Of a DNA stretch of 8,971 bases, positions 1 to 6,171 are shown one piece after another. Position 1 is the first letter of the stretch; the number at the start of each line of letters is the position of its first letter. This DNA is from Candidatus Sabulitectum sp. (GTDB lineage: Bacteria > Fermentibacterota > Fermentibacteria > Fermentibacterales > Fermentibacteraceae). The stretch spans positions 1 through 8,971 of the forward strand of contig JAGLDB010000068.1 in NCBI GenBank assembly GCA_023145935.1. The letters run 5' to 3'. A program made the position numbers and the translations under genes. Under the pieces are notes generated by a model that did no database searches, was not told the DNA's origin, and was given only the letters and a program-made list of their open reading frames with translations.

Positions 1-396
1 CCATGGTACATCGGAGCATGCGGTTTCGAATTTTTTCCGGATACTGCCTGTCAGGCTTCCAGACTGGGTAACTTTGATACTCTGGTTGGATGGCCGGTGT
101 TTAAAACATTCTACAGCGGGAACGCCAATGTGTTTGCCGCGGTTCCATCTCTTCATGCGGCGAATCCGGTGACCTGCCTTCTGGCAAGTTTTCAACTGAA
201 GAACCGTATACTCACCGCTGTCTTTTTCCTGGTAACCTGCGGTATGTGGTTCGGAGCTGTGTATGGAAACCATCATTATCTGATCGATGTGCTTGCAGGT
301 GGCGCAACTGCTCTTGCAGCATTCTTTGTTGTACGGGTTCTTCTACGAAAAACAGGAATGAATAAATATCTTCTCCGATACGAGAAACTTCTATAA
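1..396 (+). CDS. PAP2-superfamily (AUR1-like) membrane phosphatase/phosphotransferase, C-terminal part
   Basis: The frame is open from the first base of the window, so the start and N-terminal half lie upstream; 131 residues are visible. Two PAP2 signature blocks can be read: VPSLHAANP (the C2 motif, S-x-H) near residues 49-57 and GNHHYLIDVLAGG (the C3 motif, H-x3-D) near residues 86-98. These supply the phosphoryl-transfer histidines and the aspartate. The blocks and the upstream PWYIGACGFEF stretch look more like the AUR1/inositol-phosphorylceramide-synthase-like branch than like undecaprenyl-PP phosphatases. Hydrophobic stretches around LTAVFFLVTCGMWFGAVY and LAGGATALAAFFVV are membrane helices, so the protein is integral to the membrane. 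Family knowledge suggests a lipid phosphate ester or phospholipid headgroup as substrate; which one cannot be told. It ends with TAA and faces the minus-strand genes convergently. Confidence 0.85.
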   Translation, partial: PWYIGACGFEFFPDTACQASRLGNFDTLVGWPVFKTFYSGNANVFAAVPSLHAANPVTCLLASFQLKNRILTAVFFLVTCGMWFGAVYGNHHYLIDVLAGGATALAAFFVVRVLLRKTGMNKYLLRYEKLL

Positions 397-408
397 GAAT
401 CCCAATCA

Positions 409-449
409 GACAATTTTCAGGGTCGGTATGGTCTCTGAATTGTCGTTTT
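409..449 (+). terminator. Probable intrinsic terminator after the PAP2 gene
   Basis: GACAATT-TT-CAG (409-420) pairs with CTGAATTGTC (435-444), with a 2-base TT bulge. GG (421-422) can extend the stem against 433-434. GTTTT (445-449) follows on the plus strand. It lies 13 bases after the PAP2 stop in the gap between two convergent genes. The reverse direction has no T-run, so it is better read as a plus-strand terminator. Confidence 0.55.
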
Positions 450-474
450 ATCCATCAATGATCATGTGCTATAC

Positions 475-1575
475 TCAGAGTTCTCTCTCGGGAAATGCCC
501 ACAAGACCTCGCCTGCGGCCGAAACATGAAGCAGAGTTGTCTGGTCACTTCCCTCTTCAACCCCGGTAACAAGAAAACTGTGATCATTAAGAAACTGGAT
601 CCCAGTGGGAATGAATTTCAGGTTCACGGAAAGCTTTTCAATGAGTTCTCCTTGGAGATCCGTGAATGCGATCCAGAAAGCAGACTCCTCCGGCGAGTGA
701 CCCATAAGTACGATATCGGTTCCCGCCTGCAAACCTGCAAAGGAAATGTCTGAGAATTCCTCCATGGGAAAAGAGTAGTATTCCAGCATATCGCCATTAC
801 GAGAGTGTTCGGTTACACAATAGCTTGCCGGTTGTTCTCCGGTTGCCATTGTTCTCCACAGAGCCACCAGTTCTCCGGAGGGTGCATATGAAAGATCAAC
901 AACAAAATCACCGTATTCGTGATCTTTCTCTGGAAGAAAGTGCGACCACAGTACATTATCAACTGAACCATAGCCGGTTAACTGGGGATTCTCAATTGCG
1001 ACAATTGGAGAGACTGCAACAGCAAAAGAGTTTTCCTCCACTGCCAGAGCAGTTCCTGCAGGATGCAGTGTTTCAACTGCAAAAACAGTTTCGATCACTG
1101 AACCGTTCTGATCAAGTCGTGCCAGATGCACTCCCCTCTGGCTGGACCAGGAATCCCACATAAGAACATAGCCGTCCTGGAACTGGAAAAGGTTCTGCGG
1201 GGAATCATAGCAGAAAAATGAAATGGTGTCAGATGCAATAACTTCCCCGGTTGTGCTCCACTTTGTGATAAGAATGTCAGTGTAACCAATTCCAAAAGCA
1301 AGAGCCGTTAAAAACCCTCCGTCAAAACACGGGCATGCAGAAACGTCTGTGGCGTCTCCGCGAACAGTCCCACTTTCCCTTTCCCACAGCAGCTCACCCT
1401 CAGGCGAGAGCAATCCTATGCCGATGGCAGTTTCATTATCAGATGTATTCTGATATGAAACGAAATAGTGACCTTCCCCGGAGACAGGAAGAACTGCAAA
1501 AATGTCACTGCTGAAACCAGTAGAGATACCGATCATCAATAAAAGGATAAGGGCGGAATATTTCATAATAAACAT
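475..1575 (-). CDS. Secreted beta-propeller-like protein of unknown function
   Basis: I do not recognise a named family. The product begins MFIMKYSALILLLMIGISTG, a short basic N-terminus followed by a hydrophobic core, which reads as a signal peptide cleaved around TGFSS; no lipobox is seen. I chose the ATG at 1575. The ATG three codons further in (1566) is equally possible, and an in-frame GTG at 1602 would add nine residues that do not look like a signal peptide. The mature protein has at least six spaced copies of a turn pattern, x-x-G-(E/S/D)-(L/V/M)-(L/I), for example SPEGELLWE, STTGEVIAS, DQNGSVIET, DLQGELIEK and SAAGEVLWA. Such patterns are usual in PQQ- or kelch-like beta-propeller blades. 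The protein is therefore probably an extracytoplasmic propeller of about 366 residues. It is separated from the upstream lipoprotein gene by a strong terminator, so it is probably transcribed alone. It stops at TGA, closely followed by an in-frame TAG. Confidence 0.7.
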   Translation of the reverse strand: MFIMKYSALILLLMIGISTGFSSDIFAVLPVSGEGHYFVSYQNTSDNETAIGIGLLSPEGELLWERESGTVRGDATDVSACPCFDGGFLTALAFGIGYTDILITKWSTTGEVIASDTISFFCYDSPQNLFQFQDGYVLMWDSWSSQRGVHLARLDQNGSVIETVFAVETLHPAGTALAVEENSFAVAVSPIVAIENPQLTGYGSVDNVLWSHFLPEKDHEYGDFVVDLSYAPSGELVALWRTMATGEQPASYCVTEHSRNGDMLEYYSFPMEEFSDISFAGLQAGTDIVLMGHSPEESAFWIAFTDLQGELIEKLSVNLKFIPTGIQFLNDHSFLVTGVEEGSDQTTLLHVSAAGEVLWAFPEREL

Positions 1576-1654
1576 CTTTTCTTTCGGGGTTGTTGACTGC
1601 ACAAAAGATAGTGCAGCGGAATTCTACAGACAATGCAGTGTAAGAGAATTCTGT

Positions 1655-1690
1655 GGATAAGAAAAGAAGCGCCGGGGATTCCTCCCCGGC
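1655..1690 (-). terminator. Intrinsic terminator after the lipoprotein gene
   Basis: On the minus strand GCCGGGG pairs perfectly with CCCCGGC (7 G/C-rich base pairs, 1671-1677 and 1684-1690) around the loop AGGAAT. A T-rich tract, GCTTCTTTTCTTATC, follows. It starts about 15 bases after the lipoprotein stop codon and separates that gene from the next one on the same strand. Confidence 0.85.
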
Positions 1691-1705
1691 ATAAAGAATA
1701 GATTG

Positions 1706-2551
1706 CTATCTGTTAACCAGTTCGCATTCCATAAGGCCGACAATATTAAAGGATTCCCCTTCAATGATTCCACGGATCTGAACACCATCACGGTTTTCAG
1801 TCATTCCAGCAGAGATGTCCTCGGGGATATCACCGGTCATTTCGCAGGCTGCGCACTTGCTGCGGGTTTCAGGATCCTGAAGATCAATTCTCACCACATC
1901 ACCAGAAGAAAGAGAAGAGGTAGTAGTAGAGCTGTAATAGCCCTCAACAGTGACTTCCATACCGATCCAGATGTTGAACAGATCAAAGAATCCCTGAACT
2001 TCCACAGCAGAAGTTCCGTCATACGCATAGGGGCTCACTTCGTCTATGGGAACAACAACAGCATCGGTAACAACTGTACCTTCCACCAGTTCAATTCTTC
2101 CTGTCCAGCTGTAATCAACTGTTCCTGATACTGTAACAAGTTCATCCGCAGCAATTCTTAAATTCAGTGTTTCCGGGAATGTAACCTTAACAAGTTTGTC
2201 TCGCTCGCCGGCAGCTGCTACCAGTTCCATATCGTCCTCGATTGTAATGCTGTCGCCGTAATGAACAAAGGGATATCCCTGAATAACAACTATCTGTTCG
2301 TCCCAGGCATAGAATGCGTTAAAAAGAGCACCTGCAGCAACCGGAACATCTGCAGTTACAAATGACGGATCAAGAGTACCTTCGGGGTACAAAGGAGCAG
2401 CTTCTGCTTCAACTGGCGCATCTTCAGCAACTTGTGCGTCCTCTACGCTTTCTGCTCCGAAGCTATCTGCTGGTTCCTGCTGATCAGACTCGCCACATCC
2501 CGCAGCAAGTACTATCAGCATCAGCATTAACATTCCCAATAAACTTTTCAT
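1706..2551 (-). CDS. Lipoprotein with duplicated beta-rich (OB-like) domain
   Basis: The 281-residue product starts MKSLLGMLMLMLIVLAAGC: a hydrophobic signal ending in a lipobox (L-A-A-G-C19), so it should be lipidated at C19 and anchored in a membrane. Residues 20-52 form an acidic Ala/Glu/Asp-rich linker. The rest looks like two related beta-rich domains. LFNAFYAWDEQIVVIQGYP (about 77-95) resembles FFDLFNIWIGMEVTVEGYY (about 188-206), and the ends VTVSGTVDYSWTGRIELVEG and VQIRGIIEGESFNIVGLMEC also match in pattern. The strand and turn pattern recalls small OB-fold proteins, which is an inference. Only the second copy holds a C-x-x-C (KCAACEM, C233/C236). The ATG follows a strong GGGGG ribosome-binding tract. 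It lies 43 bases after the dehydratase gene on the same strand and is probably co-transcribed with it. I cannot assign a function. Confidence 0.75.
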   Translation of the reverse strand: MKSLLGMLMLMLIVLAAGCGESDQQEPADSFGAESVEDAQVAEDAPVEAEAAPLYPEGTLDPSFVTADVPVAAGALFNAFYAWDEQIVVIQGYPFVHYGDSITIEDDMELVAAAGERDKLVKVTFPETLNLRIAADELVTVSGTVDYSWTGRIELVEGTVVTDAVVVPIDEVSPYAYDGTSAVEVQGFFDLFNIWIGMEVTVEGYYSSTTTSSLSSGDVVRIDLQDPETRSKCAACEMTGDIPEDISAGMTENRDGVQIRGIIEGESFNIVGLMECELVNR

Positions 2552-2594
2552 ACTTCCCCCCTATATTTTACAAAACGACTGCAACAGCAGACAT

Positions 2595-3641
2595 TTAAAA
2601 GAAATGTCTTGCCAGACCAAGGACTCCCTGGCTCCAGGGAGCTCTGTGGGTTACTCCATCACTCTTTTCAAACTTACTTACATTATCAAGATACCACTGG
2701 TAATTTCGGAGAAGGGCATCTTTGTTTGAGAACTCAGGAGTAAAACCGATCAATTTCTCAGCTTTTTCTATGGAGACAAAAGAATCTTTCGTAGCTGTCT
2801 TGTAAACCCATGGATACAAGGGTGAGAGATTGAAAAAATCAAGTACCTCAAGAGCAAAAATCACCAGATGCGCCGGGGATTCCTTGATTTTCTTTCCAAA
2901 CCCTGCCTTGTCCAGAACAACCTGGTAATCTTCCCGCATGGTTGAGAATACTTTCGCTCCTATGTTGAATTCGGTGTTAATTGCTTCAGTGTTCAGGTGC
3001 TCTGCAGACATAATTACTGCATTGCACAGATCCTCAACATGAAGAAGCTGGTACAGATTCTCGCCTCTGCCTATCATGGGGAAACTTCTTCCCTCGGCTG
3101 CCCACTGATAGAAAATGGCAAATACTCCAAGTCGTTCCGGTCCCACGAATGACTTCGGTCTTATGCTGGTGATAGTCATTCCTTTTTCACGGAACTCTCT
3201 GACGATCTTCTCTGCTTCTATTTTTGTATGTCCATATGGTCCAACACCCACAAGAGGGTCATCTTCAAACAGTGGATGCTTCTCCGGAATTCCGTAGACA
3301 GCGGTGGATGAAATGTATATTCCGCGTTTCACCCCATGGGCATGTGCCGATTCTATTACATTTCTGGAACCCTGAATGTTTGTTGAGAGAATGTCCGATT
3401 TTTTGTACAGAGGAAGAGCAGCAGCACCGTGCATGAAAACATCAATGTCCTGAGACATGCATTCATCAACTGCTTTTCTGTCCCTGATATCCACAATACG
3501 GTGGTCAATACGATCCGCCATGTCCGGATATAGGAAAGGAGCAATATCTAGGGAGATAACCTCGTGACCTTTTTCAACAAGAGCGCGTATAAGATTTATG
3601 CCGAGAAAACCGGAACCGCCAGTTACAAGCCATTTGCTCAT
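2595..3641 (-). CDS. NAD-dependent epimerase/dehydratase (extended SDR)
   Basis: This 348-residue protein has a typical extended short-chain dehydrogenase layout. The Rossmann glycine motif TGGSGFLG is at residues 7-14. An acidic residue ends beta-2 (SLDIAPF, D32), which favours NAD over NADP. HGAA is at 71-74, the active-site Ser/Thr stretch ISSTAVYG at 110-117, and the catalytic pair Y136-x3-K140 in GPYGHTK. RPKSFVGPERLG and LLHVEDLCNAV are usual for the substrate half of this family. The length fits. Such enzymes act on nucleotide sugars or on sterol/terpenoid-like alcohols; the sequence alone does not decide which, and no glycan cluster is nearby. A GAAGG ribosome-binding site sits 8 bases before the ATG. 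The gene follows a terminator, so it probably has its own promoter (a possible -35 TTGACT is at 3704-3709), and it likely shares a transcript with the lipoprotein gene downstream. Confidence 0.88.
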   Translation of the reverse strand: MSKWLVTGGSGFLGINLIRALVEKGHEVISLDIAPFLYPDMADRIDHRIVDIRDRKAVDECMSQDIDVFMHGAAALPLYKKSDILSTNIQGSRNVIESAHAHGVKRGIYISSTAVYGIPEKHPLFEDDPLVGVGPYGHTKIEAEKIVREFREKGMTITSIRPKSFVGPERLGVFAIFYQWAAEGRSFPMIGRGENLYQLLHVEDLCNAVIMSAEHLNTEAINTEFNIGAKVFSTMREDYQVVLDKAGFGKKIKESPAHLVIFALEVLDFFNLSPLYPWVYKTATKDSFVSIEKAEKLIGFTPEFSNKDALLRNYQWYLDNVSKFEKSDGVTHRAPWSQGVLGLARHFF

Positions 3642-3707
3642 TTCTTATCCCTTCTGAGATTATGTGTAATTATGTCAGGCAAATTAACCGGAATACGGAT
3701 GAAAGTC

Positions 3708-3741
3708 AATAGGAAAAGGGAGGGTTCCGGTGAACCCTCCC
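3708..3741 (-). terminator. Strong intrinsic terminator after the selenoprotein gene
   Basis: There is a perfect 10-bp inverted repeat, GGGAGGGTTC (3718-3727) and GAACCCTCCC (3732-3741), with a 4-base loop. On the minus strand it is followed by TTTTCCTATT. It begins 21 bases after the TAG stop of the gene at 3763-4752. Confidence 0.9.
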
Positions 3742-3762
3742 ACTCTCTGATGAACACAAAGA

Positions 3763-4752
3763 CTATCTGATTACGGCAACCTGTGTATTCACAACTTCAC
3801 CTGTATTTGCCGTAAGTCTTATGAAATACACACCTGTCTCTTCAATGCGAATATTCTCAATTGAGCCTGCTGTGAACTGGTAAATGGAACGCCCTGCGAT
3901 ATCAAATATTTCTACTGTTCCAGTTGTTCCAGAGGGCACAAAACTTGAAACAGCAAAAGTACCTGTGGAGGGATTCGGCCAGGCATTAAGAACAGAGCTT
4001 GTTACTTCTACGAGTTCTTCTACATCGTAAATGCCTGTAGAAGTGTCGTGAAGATCAATAAAGCTGGCATTCAGAACTTCCTTTGTTCCTGTACTGAATT
4101 GAACATATGTTGCCACATTTAGATCATCGTAGGGATGCTGAGAAGAATTAAGAGTGTAGTTGCCTGACACCTGAATGGTCTGAGGATAGGAACCGGTAAA
4201 ATTGAGTACAGTACCATTCAGTGGGTACGCAACGGGAATCCACATCATTTCATGACCATTGTAGCCACCCCAGGCTGAAGTTGCCACCTCATGATCTTCA
4301 AGAATAACGGTCCATACCTTAATGGTTCCCGCAGCTGGTGCCTGCTCGGCTGTAACGCTTACAAAGGCTGTTCCACCGTTTTCGTCTCCAACCATATTCA
4401 CATCAATGTCCATATGGCATGGTACTGCAAGTCTGGTGTTTATAGCAGCGTTGTAGGAGGATGAAGATGAACTGGCAGCAAGGCCATCAATCTTTACAGT
4501 GGGAGTTCCAGTGATACCATAAAAACTTTGTCTACCCCAGTTGTAGGAATTGCCTGCCGGGCCATTGTGAAACATGTAGATGGGTGCAACATTACCTGCT
4601 GCTACTATTGGATTAAGAACTGCTTTAACGGCTGACCAGCCGCCATAACAAGAGCTTCAACCAGTTTGAGTGTAGTACTCCCACAAAACAACCCTTTCTG
4701 CTGCGAACCCTGCAACAGATAGAATCAACAGTGCATAAATCGTTAATTTCAT
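3763..4752 (-). CDS. Exported Omp28-like thioredoxin-fold selenoprotein (in-frame UGA = Sec32) with sorting tail
   Basis: Starting at the ATG at 4752 the frame reads MKLTIYALLILSVAGFAAE, a clear signal peptide. It continues VVLWEYYTQTG-TGA-SSCYGGW and stays open to TAG, giving 329 residues with one internal TGA (4657-4659). The TGA falls on the first Cys position of the redox motif, giving U32-S-S-C35. This matches the E-x-(F/Y)-T-x-T-x-C-x-x-C start of Omp28-related thioredoxin-fold proteins. Further family marks are the IYMFHN strand, the RQSFYGITGTPTVKIDG segment with the cis-Pro loop at P84, and a middle beta domain. The end (about 250-329; WPNPSTGTF, VEIFDIAGR, GVYFIRL) is a T9SS type A/FlgD-like sorting tail. 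AGAGG lies 5 bases before this ATG. The later Met60 start has no ribosome-binding site and would remove signal peptide and active site. A SECIS-like hairpin follows the TGA. Role inferred: extracytoplasmic thiol/disulfide or peroxide chemistry. A pseudogene or sequencing error is the main alternative. Confidence 0.85.
4620..4651 (-). promoter_or_regulatory. Bacterial SECIS-like hairpin downstream of the UGA codon
   Basis: Counting the U of UGA as 1, bases 15-22 (UGGCGGCU) pair with 27-34 (AGCCGUUA) around the tetraloop GGUC (23-26; 4634-4637). The stem has 8 base pairs including two G-U. Beyond a single A-A mismatch (14/35), bases 9-13 also pair with 36-40, so the whole hairpin spans 32 nt. 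The apical GGUC and its distance from UGA match the E. coli fdhF SECIS (GGUC at about 22-25, from memory), where loop G and U contact SelB. The hairpin lies inside the coding sequence, as expected for bacteria. Confidence 0.8.
4657..4659 (-). other. In-frame UGA read as selenocysteine (Sec32)
   Basis: This TGA is the only interruption in a 330-codon frame (329 residues plus stop). It lies at the nucleophilic position of a C-x-x-C motif (U-S-S-C). Coding character and family motifs continue on both sides. TGA serves as a normal stop for rimM, trmD and the gene at 475-1575, so it is not reassigned throughout the genome. Confidence 0.82.
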
Positions 4753-4783
4753 ACGAACCTCTTTTCTGAATAGAGTTTCATGA

Positions 4784-4812
4784 AATATATGTAGAAATGT
4801 TGCATGCCACAA
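4784..4812 (-). promoter_or_regulatory. Possible sigma70-type promoter of the selenoprotein gene
   Basis: On the minus strand TTGTGG (4807-4812) and TATATT (4784-4789) are separated by 17 bases. The -10 box is a 5/6 match to TATAAT; the -35 box keeps only TTG. It would give a leader of roughly 25 nt before the ATG at 4752. It lies in the 89-base gap after the RNase HII-YraN gene, which shows no convincing terminator, so readthrough from the ribosomal operon is also possible. Confidence 0.4.
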
Positions 4813-4841
4813 TACCTACCCAATCGGTATTTTATTACAGT

Positions 4842-5807
4842 CTACAGCATCGTGCTGTCCACAACGATGCTCTCAACACTGTTTGCGGTTACAATGGCAG
4901 CTTCAATTGTGTACATCCTCTGACTTCCTGAAGAAGCTATCCAGATCTCAGCTGCTTCTCTTATCCTCTTAAGCTTTGTCTGATCAATTTTTTCCATTGC
5001 CTGCCTGAAGGCACCGGTGAGAGTGGATTTCACCTCAATAAACAACACAGAATTGTCTTTTTCTGCAATAAGATCAATTTCTCCACAGATGGAATGCCAG
5101 TTCCTTTCAAGAATTGTGTAGCCGAGGTTCTCATAATAGCGGGCGGCCCTGTTCTCTGCTGCTTTTCCTGTATCTGGCGGATCCACAGGAAAAAGAGACA
5201 ACTGGCCGGTTTGATACATTCTGCTCAGTGGAGCAAAAGACATTCTATGGATAGGAGAAGGACCGATCTTTTCAAGAACAGTGATGTGAGCTGCTGTACC
5301 GTATCCTTTGTGCCGGTCAAAACCGTATTCGGGAAATTCTTCGCTTGCTTTCAGCATAATATCATCCCGTGTAACTTTTGCGATAACACTTGCTGCAGCG
5401 ATTGAAAGGCTTCTTGAATCGCCTTTCACAAGGAATCTGCAAGGAGCTTCCAGACCGGAAACACTGTTTCCATCAATGAGAAAGACATCTGTAGGTATAA
5501 TGAGAGGGGCCATGGCTCGCTTGAATGAGGTTCTTACAGCCCAGGCCATCCTGTTTCTGTCAATCTCGGAAGAGGAAACAATGCCAACAGACAGAGCCAC
5601 CGCAGCACTCTCAATTTCAGGCTTTAATCGCCTGCGTGATCTATCTGTAAGTTTCTTGCTGTCGTTAAGAATATCATTGTGGAAATCTGAAGGCAGAATA
5701 ACAGCACAAGCCACAAGAGGGCCAGCTAAAGGCCCTCTTCCAGCTTCATCCAGGCCGGCGATCACGCCGTACTCAGATCGGTAACGCTGATCAAAAAGGT
5801 AAAGCAC
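4842..5807 (-). CDS. rnhB: Ribonuclease HII fused to YraN/UPF0102 nuclease-like domain
   Basis: One continuous frame of 321 residues joins two proteins that are usually separate. Residues 1 to about 198 are RNase HII, which cuts RNA in RNA:DNA hybrids and starts ribonucleotide excision. They contain GLDEAGRGPLAGP (D20, E21), LIDGN (D112) and KGDSRSLSIAAASVIAKV (D130). The four acids keep the E. coli spacing (D16, E17, D108, D126), and HKGYGT and GPSPIHRMSFAP end the domain. After a short linker, about 211-321 is YraN, a PD-(D/E)xK-like fold of unknown role, with E218 (AAEN), GEIDLIA (D245) and FIEVKS (E258, K260). The start is ambiguous: GTG at 5807, which I prefer for its AAGG 5-6 bases upstream, or GTG at 5813, one base after the rplS stop. 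A more distant ATG at 5930 would overlap rplS by 116 bases and is unlikely. Both active sites appear intact. Confidence 0.9.
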   Translation of the reverse strand: MLYLFDQRYRSEYGVIAGLDEAGRGPLAGPLVACAVILPSDFHNDILNDSKKLTDRSRRRLKPEIESAAVALSVGIVSSSEIDRNRMAWAVRTSFKRAMAPLIIPTDVFLIDGNSVSGLEAPCRFLVKGDSRSLSIAAASVIAKVTRDDIMLKASEEFPEYGFDRHKGYGTAAHITVLEKIGPSPIHRMSFAPLSRMYQTGQLSLFPVDPPDTGKAAENRAARYYENLGYTILERNWHSICGEIDLIAEKDNSVLFIEVKSTLTGAFRQAMEKIDQTKLKRIREAAEIWIASSGSQRMYTIEAAIVTANSVESIVVDSTML

Positions 5808-5814
5808 TGACACC

Positions 5815-6171
5815 TTACTTATTGTAAACTCTGCGTTCCTTGATTCTAGCAGCACGGCCTGTCTTCTTCCTGAGGTAGAAGAGCTTGCTTCTGCGAACCT
5901 TGCCGTGTCTGGTAATTTCGATTCCGGCAATTCTCGGTGAATTCAAAGGGAAAACCCTTTCTACACCCACTCCGCCGGAGATCTTTCTTACCATGAAGGT
6001 TTCGTCAATTCCGCCGCCTCTGCGGGCAATCACGGTACCTTCGAAAATCTGCACTCTAACCTTATCGCCCTCTATTACCTGATAGTGAACACGAACGGTA
6101 TCACCCGTTCGGAAATCAGGAAGATCTGTTTTGATCTGTGCCTGACCTACACTTCTCAGCAGTTCATCCAT
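5815..6171 (-). CDS. rplS: 50S ribosomal protein bL19
   Basis: The 118-residue product is a full-length bL19, which sits at the 30S-50S interface of the ribosome. Diagnostic stretches are [51 protein letters not shown] and [17 protein letters not shown]. The ATG lies inside the end of trmD (8-base overlap, with AGGA just upstream), so translation is probably coupled. The trmD-rplS order is conserved in very many bacteria. The RNase HII fusion gene begins immediately after its TAA. Confidence 0.97.
   Translation of the reverse strand: MDELLRSVGQAQIKTDLPDFRTGDTVRVHYQVIEGDKVRVQIFEGTVIARRGGGIDETFMVRKISGGVGVERVFPLNSPRIAGIEITRHGKVRRSKLFYLRKKTGRAARIKERRVYNK

Noticed and set aside
466..1163. Plus-strand open frames opposite the propeller-like gene
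   Set aside because: They are antisense shadows with no family motifs, while the minus frame has a signal peptide and regular repeats.
1597..1616. Hairpin CTGCAC/GTGCAG near the start of the propeller-like gene, with two GAATTC sites just upstream
   Set aside because: The stem is only 6 bp without a T-run, and no convincing promoter or leader function could be tied to it; short repeats of this size arise by chance.
2552..2594. Possible terminator between the dehydratase and the lipoprotein genes (CTGC/GCAG followed by TCGTTTT)
   Set aside because: A 4-bp stem is too weak; the 43-base gap and same direction fit co-transcription better.
3763..4575. A 270-residue gene starting at the internal Met at 4575
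   Set aside because: It has no ribosome-binding site and no signal peptide, and it begins in the middle of a thioredoxin fold, after the active site. The frame clearly continues upstream through the TGA to a proper start.
4657..4659. Genome-wide reassignment of UGA (to Trp or Gly) as the cause of the internal TGA
   Set aside because: TGA ends rimM, trmD and the gene at 475-1575 at the lengths expected, and Trp and Gly are written with normal codons throughout.
3763..4752. Pseudogene with a nonsense mutation
   Set aside because: It cannot be fully excluded, but the frame is otherwise intact over 330 codons, the stop sits at the single redox-active Cys position, and a GGUC hairpin lies at the SECIS distance.
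5808..5930. Start of the RNase HII gene at the ATG at 5930
   Set aside because: It would overlap rplS by 116 bases and add 41 residues of low-complexity sequence not found in RNase HII. GTG at 5807 or 5813 gives the family N-terminus.
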